A stretch of 20,234 bases of DNA from assembly GCA_934465295.1 (NCBI GenBank), contig CAKSKU010000026.1:1-20234 (forward strand), given 5' to 3'. The notes under the pieces are model-generated. The model was given only the letters and a program-made list of their open reading frames with translations. It was not told the origin of the DNA and ran no database searches. The stretch comes from an uncultured Oscillospiraceae bacterium. GTDB lineage: Bacteria > Bacillota > Clostridia > Oscillospirales > Ruminococcaceae. Below, one piece after another: positions 15,641 to 20,234 of the stretch (position 1 is its first letter; every line of letters begins with the position of its first letter). The position numbers were made by a program, and so were the translations under genes.

Positions 15641-15871
15641 TCAGAACGTAAAAAGTGTAACATCATCACCGTCGGCATTGCGGACTTTGCTCTCGACAGA
15701 GCCGCTGCCGTAGCCAATGGTGAGGATATGCTCCGTGTCGATCATCGGAAAGCCGTTTTCATCGGGGATAAGCGGAATGATATCAACCTCGCCGTTTTTG
15801 CGCTGAACAGCTGCAAGATTTCCGCTGACCGAGATAACGCTGTCGCCTTTTCTTAAAATTTTAACTTTCAT
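15641..15871 (-). CDS. Small beta-rich protein (76 aa), unknown
   Basis: ATG 15871 with GGGGAGG 9 nt upstream, a strong site. The sequence alternates in the way of a small beta barrel: MKVKILRKGDSVISVSGNLAAVQRK, then EVDIIPLI, ILTIGYGSGSVES, VTLFTF. The C-terminus is acidic and aromatic. I see no catalytic motif and recognise no family. It sits 16 nt after the 87-aa gene in the tiny-gene operon. Confidence 0.7.
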   Translation of the reverse strand: MKVKILRKGDSVISVSGNLAAVQRKNGEVDIIPLIPDENGFPMIDTEHILTIGYGSGSVESKVRNADGDDVTLFTF

Positions 15872-15887
15872 ATCGCATCGCCTCCCC

Positions 15888-16151
15888 TTATGTATTTACC
15901 ATACGTTCAAAGATCTCTTCCATTGCGTCCAGTCCGCCCCATGCTCTTCTGATGTTGTTCGGGTCGATGATCCTGACGTGCTGGGTGAGGGTGTTCTGCT
16001 GCATTCTCCATCCGTTGCATCTTGCGAGGTCGTTCCAGAAAATCAGTCCGCCCATCGTCGGGAAGTTGATGTTAGGCATGCTGTATTTGCGGATAAGTGT
16101 GGGTTCTGCTGCGATCATTGCGAGTGCTTTAACAAAGATTTTTTTATTCAT
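15888..16151 (-). CDS. Small conserved protein (87 aa), paralogue of the 96-aa gene
   Basis: ATG 16151 with AAGAAAGG (16161-16168) 9 nt upstream; longer in-frame starts lack ribosome sites. Residues 39-72 contain WNDLARCNGWRMQQN and then LT.H.RIIDP.N.RRAWG. These positions recur in the 96-aa protein at 16512-16802 (WEDIAERNGWRIQRN, LT.H.RLIDP.N.RRAWG). The N-termini also match (MNK.I.VK...EP). Trp, Arg and the IDP..N.RR run are invariant between the two, which suggests a functional surface, possibly nucleic-acid binding. I do not recognise the family. Confidence 0.75.
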   Translation of the reverse strand: MNKKIFVKALAMIAAEPTLIRKYSMPNINFPTMGGLIFWNDLARCNGWRMQQNTLTQHVRIIDPNNIRRAWGGLDAMEEIFERMVNT

Positions 16152-16203
16152 AACGATTTTCCTTTCTTGATAAAAAATGTATGTTATTGTTCTGCAAAGT
16201 GCA

Positions 16204-16287
16204 TCAGTCGTCGTTTCCGAGGATCTCATCGAGCACTTCTTCTGCAAGGTCTTCAAGCCATTCGATAGCATCTGTAAAAAGTCCCAT
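16204..16287 (-). CDS. Tiny acidic amphipathic peptide (27 aa)
   Basis: ATG 16287 is preceded by AGAGGTGAAAACA, a good ribosome site. The peptide MGLFTDAIEWLEDLAEEVL, then DEILGNDD, is one continuous amphipathic helix with an acidic face. It is too short for usual gene callers. It lies between other tiny genes in the same direction. Real translation is likely from the ribosome site and the absence of rare features; the function is unknown. Confidence 0.5.
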   Translation of the reverse strand: MGLFTDAIEWLEDLAEEVLDEILGNDD

Positions 16288-16321
16288 TGTTTTCACCTCT
16301 TTCATTTAATGGTATCGGTTA

Positions 16322-16369
16322 TTACTTTTTGAACATTGCGCCGAGTATAAGCAAAAGTATCATAAACAT
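16322..16369 (-). CDS. Possible 15-residue hydrophobic peptide
   Basis: ATG 16369 follows AGAGGG at 5 nt. The product MFMILLLILGAMFKK is a single hydrophobic segment with a basic end, like very small membrane peptides. The frame is so short that only the ribosome site and its place in the operon support it. Confidence 0.3.
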   Translation of the reverse strand: MFMILLLILGAMFKK

Positions 16370-16397
16370 CACCACCCTCTATATTAATGTGCCGCCG

Positions 16398-16487
16398 TCA
16401 GTCTGCCTTGTTGAAAAGTTCTTCGATGATAAAGCTGATAGTTTCTGTCGCCGCAAGCGTGATTATAGTCTTTAAAAGTTCTTTCAT
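16398..16487 (-). CDS. Tiny amphipathic peptide (29 aa)
   Basis: ATG 16487 is preceded by AGGAGTGATATAA, a strong ribosome site 24 nt after the 96-aa gene. The peptide (MKELLKTIITLAATETISF, then IIEELFNKAD) is one amphipathic helix. No family is recognised. Its good ribosome site and tight spacing support expression. Confidence 0.5.
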   Translation of the reverse strand: MKELLKTIITLAATETISFIIEELFNKAD

Positions 16488-16511
16488 TTATATCACTCCT
16501 TTCAGATTTTT

Positions 16512-16802
16512 TCAGTTTTCGATGCCGAGAAATCCGTTAGGCTTGTCCGCCCAACGCCGCAGAGCCTCTTTCATCGCTTCGGAGCTTCCCCACGCCCTGC
16601 GGGAATTTTGGGGGTCGATAAGCCTTGCGTGATGAGTGAGCCTGTTGCGCTGAATACGCCAGCCGTTCCTTTCCGCAATGTCCTCCCATATCGGCTCTCC
16701 GCCCACCGCCGCAGACTTGCCGCCACCCCGACCGCCATTTTGCATAAGCGGCTGCTCCGAAGTGATAACTTCAACTGTTTTCACGATAATGATCTTGTTC
16801 AT
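16512..16802 (-). CDS. Small conserved protein (96 aa), first gene of the tiny-gene operon
   Basis: ATG 16802 with GAAAGGAAG 7-9 nt upstream; the longer frame from 16847 starts upstream of any ribosome site and overlaps the promoter motif. It is a paralogue of the 87-aa protein: shared MNK.I.VK start, WEDIAERNGWRIQRN and LT.H.RLIDP.N.RRAWG core (~44-77). It differs by a Gly-rich insert (NGGRGGGKSAAVGG, ~22-35) and a longer C-terminus. It is the promoter-proximal gene; three tandem copies of the shared promoter motif lie directly upstream. The family is not recognised. Confidence 0.78.
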   Translation of the reverse strand: MNKIIIVKTVEVITSEQPLMQNGGRGGGKSAAVGGEPIWEDIAERNGWRIQRNRLTHHARLIDPQNSRRAWGSSEAMKEALRRWADKPNGFLGIEN

Positions 16803-16845
16803 AGAACATCTTCCTTTCAGGTCTTGTTGTTTTTGCTTACAGTAC

Positions 16846-16873
16846 ATAAACGCTCCGAACTCTTCCCGATCAA
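16846..16873 (-). promoter_or_regulatory. Shared CRISPR-locus promoter motif, site d
   Basis: CGGAAAAAAC-TTGATC (16873-16868), exactly 16 nt, GTTTAT (16851-16846), then GTACTGTAAG. GTTTAT ends 43 nt upstream of ATG 16802. The TGTAAG just after the second box is shared with sites b and c. Confidence 0.65.
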
Positions 16874-17040
16874 GTTTTTTCCGAAACTTTTTTTGAGAAA
16901 TTTTCGGTTTGTTTTGTTCCTCTGTTAAATAAACATTCCAAACTCTCCTCGATCAAGTTTTTTCCGAAACTTTTTTAAGAAATTTTCGGTTTGTTTTGTT
17001 CCTCTGTTAAATAAACATTCCAAACTCTCCTCGATCAATT
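16846..17040 (-). repeat. Tandem ~82-bp repeat that triples the promoter motif
   Basis: Two near-identical units and a partial third carry complete motif copies: site d (16846-16873), site e (GTTTAT 16934-16929; TTGATC 16956-16951) and site f (GTTTAT 17016-17011; TTGATC 17038-17033). The period is 82-83 bp. Sites e and f share GAGGAGAGTTTGGAAT as spacer and are followed by TTAACAGAGG. Duplication of a whole promoter suggests selection for higher output or a multi-start control region. Confidence 0.8.
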
Positions 17041-17109
17041 TTTTTCAATAAATCTTGCCAAAAGCAGAAAAACGAAATGTCAACGTGTACGCCGTGTTAT
17101 GTTATTGAA

Positions 17110-17156
17110 AAAAAGCTATGCCGCAGCCCGATGTTAGAGATACGGCATAGCTTTTT
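17110..17156. terminator. Intrinsic terminator of the 97-aa gene
   Basis: The stem AAAAAGCTATGCCG / CGGCATAGCTTTTT (17111-17123 with 17143-17155 or so) has A and T runs on both sides. It isolates the 97-aa gene from the tiny-gene operon promoters downstream. Confidence 0.8.
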
Positions 17157-17166
17157 ATACTATGTG

Positions 17167-17460
17167 TTATGCCGCATAACGTGTCGGTATTCTTTTTGAC
17201 TTGCGTTCATCGGGAGTGTAGTTGTCATATTTTTCAGCGTATCGGAGATATACGGGAAGCTTTTCAACGACCTTTCTCAATATAGTGTTCTCATCAGCCT
17301 TGCGGAAACTTGTCGCCTGCTTGACCGTCAGCGGATTGCGGTACATATTGTAGACCGAGGGATAAAACTTCTGCGTGAAAAGATAACATTCTCCCGAAGA
17401 GGAGTGCGCATAGAAGTCGAGGTTTCCGTTTGAATTCTTTTTGCAGTAAATAGTGTTCAT
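17167..17460 (-). CDS. Orphan 97-aa protein with shared promoter motif
   Basis: ATG 17460 with GAAAGGATGG 7 nt upstream. The sequence starts MNTIYCKKNSNGNLDFYAHS, a predicted beta hairpin, then YLFTQKFYPSVYNMYRNPLT, and a charged helical stretch KADENTILRKVVEKLPVYLRYAEKYDNY. It ends with a basic tail. It is rich in Tyr and Lys, with no catalytic signature that I can name. The gene is monocistronic, between its own motif promoter (beside the array 3 leader) and a terminator. No family is recognised; its place in the regulon marks it as CRISPR-linked. Confidence 0.72.
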   Translation of the reverse strand: MNTIYCKKNSNGNLDFYAHSSSGECYLFTQKFYPSVYNMYRNPLTVKQATSFRKADENTILRKVVEKLPVYLRYAEKYDNYTPDERKSKRIPTRYAA

Positions 17461-17511
17461 AATTTGACCATCCTTTCAGCATTTGCTGTGTTTTGTTTTT
17501 TCTTACACTAT

Positions 17512-17539
17512 ATAAACAGCCTAAGAACCATGCGATTAA
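17512..17539 (-). promoter_or_regulatory. Shared CRISPR-locus promoter motif, site c
   Basis: TTGAAAAAAC-TTAATC (17539-17534), exactly 16 nt, GTTTAT (17517-17512), then ATAGTGTAAG. It drives the 97-aa gene (51 nt to the ATG) and points away from the array 3 leader that begins ~20 bp to its right. Confidence 0.65.
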
Positions 17540-17559
17540 GTTTTTTCAAAAATTTTTTC

Positions 17560-17772
17560 TAAAAAAATGCTAAAATACCGTTTTTGGTGCGAATTCCTCT
17601 AAAAAGCCCATAAAAAATAGCCAACATAACACCGTTTCGCACCATTAAAATTGCATAAAATGAGAATTTTCTGTGAATTTTTGTACAAAAGCATTTAAAA
17701 AGTAAATTAAATGCTGTATAATATAGAAAATCAGATGCCGCAAAAGCATACACTTCCTGTATCTTTCTGCAG
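17560..17772 (+). promoter_or_regulatory. Leader and promoter of CRISPR array 3
   Basis: A homologue of the array 2 leader. The conserved blocks are TGGTGCGAA...TTCGCACCA (17585-17593 and 17636-17644), AAGCCCATAAAAAA, GCCAACATAACACCGTTTCG and the promoter TTTAAA (17694-17699), 17 nt, TATAAT (17717-17722). Transcription would begin about 45 nt before the first repeat. The block ACACCGTTT also occurs in the CRISPR repeat. Confidence 0.78.
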
Positions 17773-18754
17773 AAACAATCTGTACACCGTTTGGTGATTG
17801 AAACAACCTGAATCCAGGAGATTATCTCAACAAAATCTCCAAGAAACAATCTGTACACCGTTTGGTGATTGAAACAACTTTAGCCGACTTAATATCAGCA
17901 TTGTAGTACGGAAACAATCTGTACACCGTTTGGTGATTGAAACCTGTAGATAGTTGGCATAACAACCTCCATAGGCAAAAGCAATCTGTACACCGTTTGG
18001 TGATTGAAACTTTGTCAGCAAGAGCCTTTGCCGTTTCCTCGGAAAAGCAATCTGTACACCGTTTGGTGATTGAAACAGTATCAAGCGTGATATGATCGTC
18101 ATTGCCAAGCTGAAAGCAATCTGTACACCGTTTGGTGATTGAAACTCTGCTGCTTGACATAGCCTGCGTGTACGCCTGCTAAAGCAATCTGTACACCGTT
18201 TGGTGATTGAAACATAGCTTCGCCGCCTTTTGACCGGTGAATGTTTCAAAGCAATCTGTACACCGTTTGGTGATTGAAACCTGCATAAGATAGAAATATC
18301 TATCATATTCTTCAAAAGCAATCTGTACACCGTTTGGTGATTGAAACAAAAAAATCATTAATATCATAGCAGTTGCCGCAGAAAGCAATCTGTACACCGT
18401 TTGGTGATTGAAACATGACAGGGATATAGAAGTTTTGATCTTCTTCGGGAAAGCAATCTGTACACCGTTTGGTGATTGAAACGAGTATAAACTCTAATTC
18501 CTTCTCTAATCTCAAAAGCAATCTGTACACCGTTTGGTGATTGAAACCCATTTACTTCAATCATTTTAATAGAAGCATTACGAAAGCAATCTGTACACCG
18601 TTTGGTGATTGAAACCGCTGCCCATCTTCTCATTTGACGATTGAGATTATCAAAAGCAATCTGTACACCGTTCGGTGATTGAAACACCGTGACTGCTACA
18701 GGCAATACCTGCGGCACCATTTAAGCAATTTGTACACCATTCGGTGTTTGAACT
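17773..18754 (+). CRISPR. CRISPR array 3: 15 repeats, 14 spacers
   Basis: The 32-nt repeat starts AAGCAATCTGTACACC and ends TTTGGTGATTGAAAC. Repeats 1-3 have A at position 3 (AAACAATC), repeat 14 has C in the loop (GTTCGGTG), and repeat 15 (18723-18754) is degenerate. Spacers are about 33-40 nt, and all are different. The stem ACACC-GTTT-GGTG and the 3' ATTGAAAC handle fit Cas6-type processing. The leader is at the left and the degenerate repeat at the right, so new spacers enter at 17773. The variant repeats 1-3 next to the leader are therefore the youngest. Confidence 0.97.
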
Positions 18755-18756
18755 CA

Positions 18757-18803
18757 AAAAAGCTCTGTTATATATCAGACCCGATATATAACAGAGCTTT
18801 TTC
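18757..18803 (+). terminator. Intrinsic terminator closing CRISPR array 3
   Basis: A perfect 18-20 bp stem (AAAAGCTCTGTTATATATC with its complement) and loop AGACCC, followed by TTTTT. It starts 2-3 nt after the last repeat. Confidence 0.88.
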
Positions 18804-18852
18804 TTCTATATAGTATCCCGAACCCAAAGCCGAAAAATTTTTTCAAAAAAAC

Positions 18853-18880
18853 TTGATCCTGCTCCGAACCGAATGTTTAT
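18853..18880 (+). promoter_or_regulatory. Shared CRISPR-locus promoter motif, site b
   Basis: TTTTTTCAAAAAAAC-TTGATC (hexamer 18853-18858), exactly 16 nt, GTTTAT (18875-18880), then ATGATGTAAG. GTTTAT ends 39 nt before ATG 18920. No sigma-A promoter with proper spacing is seen for this gene. Confidence 0.68.
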
Positions 18881-18919
18881 ATGATGTAAGACAAAAACAT
18901 TCAAAAAGGAGTGGCCGCA

Positions 18920-19282
18920 ATGTTTATCAATTTTACCAATCACAATTCGGACTTATGGAGTGCTGAACAGCGCATAGCTGCAGAAGAATACGGCGATATC
19001 ACGGATATTGCTTTTCCGTCCGTTGACCCTGCTTTCGGCAGTGAGATGATCTATAAGCTCGCAGAGAAATACACGGAGATGATATGCGCATACAAGCCCG
19101 ATGCTGTCCTTGTTCAGGGCGAAATGACGCTTACCTATGCTGTTGTATCCATTCTCATTTCCAAGGGCATAAACGTTCTCTGTGCGACAACCGAAAGGGC
19201 AGTTTCAACACGCATCGGTCAGAACGGCGAAACTGTCAAGGTATCGGAATTCCATTTCGTGAGATTTAGGAATTATGGGTAA
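18920..19282 (+). CDS. CRISPR-associated small Rossmann-like protein, candidate ring nuclease (Csx15/16/20-like)
   Basis: The protein has 120 residues from ATG 18920. AAGGAG (18905-18910) is 9 nt upstream; an in-frame GTG at 18911 would touch the ribosome site. Landmarks are MFINFTNH (1-8), Trp13, ITDIAFPSVDP (27-37), AVLVQGEMTLTYAVV (62-76), CATTERAVS (88-96) and FHFVRFRNYG at the end. Alternating strands and helices suggest a single small Rossmann-like domain, as in the Csx15, Csx16 and Csx20 families proposed to bind or cleave cyclic oligoadenylate beside type III systems. I am sure of the CRISPR link from context, less sure of the exact family. It lies between array 3 and the Cas10-like gene and carries the shared promoter motif, so it may damp the response it is induced with. 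Confidence 0.65.
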   Translation: MFINFTNHNSDLWSAEQRIAAEEYGDITDIAFPSVDPAFGSEMIYKLAEKYTEMICAYKPDAVLVQGEMTLTYAVVSILISKGINVLCATTERAVSTRIGQNGETVKVSEFHFVRFRNYG

Positions 19283-19301
19283 ATTTTAGTCAAAAACAGT
19301 G

Positions 19302-19330
19302 TTGACATTTGTATATAATTGTGATAAAAT
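19302..19330 (+). promoter_or_regulatory. Sigma-A promoter of the Cas10-like gene
   Basis: TTGACA (19302-19307), 17 nt, TAAAAT (19325-19330), about 100 nt before ATG 19437. This gene does not carry the shared motif, in contrast to its Csx-like neighbour. Confidence 0.75.
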
Positions 19331-19436
19331 GTAATAAAATGGTGTATTTTTTCGGATAAAGGTAAAAATGTGAAGATACATCATAAAGCAAAGCTTATTT
19401 GAATAAAAACCTTTTTATATAATATGGAGGTCGAAT

Positions 19437-20177
19437 ATGGCTGAAAAAAACATACTGGCATTGTATGACTGCCGAAGCAAGCAGGAATACATCTACCGCA
19501 CCAACCGCATACAGGAGATAACGGGCGCTTCGGAGCTTCTGTCCTCGCTGTTCAAGGACTTTTTCAACGAAAAAAACAAGCAGTTCCGCATCAAAGGCAG
19601 CTGGCACGAAAAAGCCATGGGCGACTTTATCGCCAACTTTAACAACAGCGGACTCGATGCCGAAGTCGTCTATGAGGGCGGCGGAAATCTTTGCGTTATC
19701 TTCAAGGATAAAGAAACTTATATCCGCGTGAACAAGGCTCTTTCAAGACAGGTTCTCGAAAAGACATACGCTGTCAGCATCATCGCCTCGTCTGCCGAAG
19801 TCAGCGGCGATTTTGTCAGCGACCGAGCAAAGCTTTATGCCGAAAACGCAATGCAGAAGAACCTCGGCTCATATCATATCCCATGCAATGTCCTGCCGTT
19901 CACGCAGGCAGACAGACTTACATATCAGCCTATCGTCAAAAAATCAGGCGGCAGAGAATACACTTCCGAAAGCATAAGAAAACAGCGCAGGTACGATGAA
20001 ATTTCAAAAAACGTCAACGCAGACAAAAAGCAGATACACGAAACCGAGCTTGATTCAATGACGGAAAAAGGCACGGAGAGCCTGCTTGCGATCATCTACA
20101 TTGACGGCAACAATATGGGCAGCAAAGTCAAGGAAACTACCGAGGGTCTGACCGATTATATGTTCAATTGTCAATGA
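19437..20177 (+). pseudogene. Cas10/Cmr2-type palm-domain protein, 5' part (246 aa), probably interrupted
   Basis: ATG 19437 with GGAGG 6 nt upstream. Residues 1-100 match a Cas10/Cmr2 palm domain: LALYDCRSKQEYIYRTNRIQ, GASELLSSLF and VVYEGGGNLCVIF, where the usual GGDD turn reads GGGN. A linker follows. Near residue 217 a second palm begins with LAIIYIDGNNMGSKV, whose Asp would be a metal ligand. The frame then stops at TGA 20175, about 20 residues into this second domain. Cas10 proteins are normally 600-900 residues and make cyclic oligoadenylate on RNA target binding. The sequence after ~20160 looks like the end of an insertion sequence, so the gene is probably broken here. A sequencing error or a truly short protein is less likely. 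Confidence 0.7.
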
Positions 20178-20234
20178 TAGGTGACACTTTCTCACAAAAA
20201 AATATAATGCAGGAATTTTATTCGCAAAACGTTT
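20161..20234. mobile_element. Probable left end of an insertion sequence inside the Cas10-like gene
   Basis: Palm homology ends at about 20160. What follows (TGTTCAATTGTC, AATGATAGGTGACACTTTCT) is not palm-like. It begins TG and holds a GTGACACTTTC block of the kind I associate with IS21-type ends. No transposase frame is reached before the window ends, so the family is unproven and the junction is approximate. Confidence 0.35.

Noticed and set aside
17822..18720. Several overlapping minus-strand frames with repeated QSPNGVQIAF and SITKRCTDCF peptides
   Set aside because: These are translations of the CRISPR repeat on the complement strand, not tandem-repeat proteins.
10800..18754. Type VI-D (Cas13d) or type II locus, considered because of a Ruminococcus-like host
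   Set aside because: The repeats lack the Cas13d pattern, no Cas13 or Cas9 is seen, and the CARF-HEPN, CARF and Cas10-palm genes point to a type III-like system. The R-x4-H motif at 510-515 belongs to a CARF protein, not to a Cas13.
1..20234. tRNA, rRNA or known riboswitch
   Set aside because: No cloverleaf, rRNA segment or recognisable aptamer core was found on reading either strand.

Overview
The window looks like chromosomal DNA of a low-to-mid GC, fibre-degrading gut or rumen Firmicute, most like Ruminococcus or a close Oscillospiraceae relative. This is an inference from gene content: a lipoprotein GH5 cellulase, a very large GLUG-repeat surface protein, a one-pass membrane Ser/Thr kinase, strong AGGAGG ribosome sites and consensus sigma-A promoters. 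Nothing here is a species marker.

Bases 1-10250 are ordinary cell-surface genes. On the minus strand lie the first ~1787 residues of a secreted GLUG-repeat protein, a membrane kinase and a GH5 lipoprotein. A 47-residue lipoprotein is on the plus strand. The ~930 bp gap between kinase and cellulase holds a MITE-like element made of two inverted palindromic 77-bp repeats, flanked by fragments of dispersed repeats.

Bases 10590-20234 form a type III-like CRISPR neighbourhood. There are three arrays (2, 1 and 14 spacers), all read on the plus strand. Each has a promoter on its left and an intrinsic terminator abutting its degenerate last repeat. Between them lie: (i) a small membrane protein; (ii) a minus-strand operon of a CARF-HEPN ribonuclease, a stand-alone TM1812-like CARF protein and a protein with a sigma-70 region 2-like segment; (iii) a minus-strand run of eight very small genes (15-96 aa) ending in an HNH nuclease; (iv) a 97-aa orphan; (v) a 120-aa Csx15/16/20-like candidate ring nuclease; and (vi) the 5' part of a Cas10/Cmr2 palm protein that stops early, probably at an insertion sequence end. 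No cas1, cas2, cas6 or csm/cmr backbone genes are in the window.

The main discovery candidate is a shared, non-sigma-A promoter signature: an A-rich tract, CTT(G/A/T)AT(C/T), exactly 16 bases, then GTTTAT. I found it seven times, all in the CRISPR half: before the small membrane gene, the CARF operon, the tiny-gene operon (three tandem copies), the 97-aa gene and the Csx-like gene. The CARF operon itself encodes the sigma-like protein and also has a perfect sigma-A promoter. I infer a model in which phage-triggered cyclic oligoadenylate, sensed by the CARF proteins, controls a dedicated sigma factor that switches on a regulon of small membrane-active, nuclease and unknown proteins. This is a hypothesis from sequence layout only.
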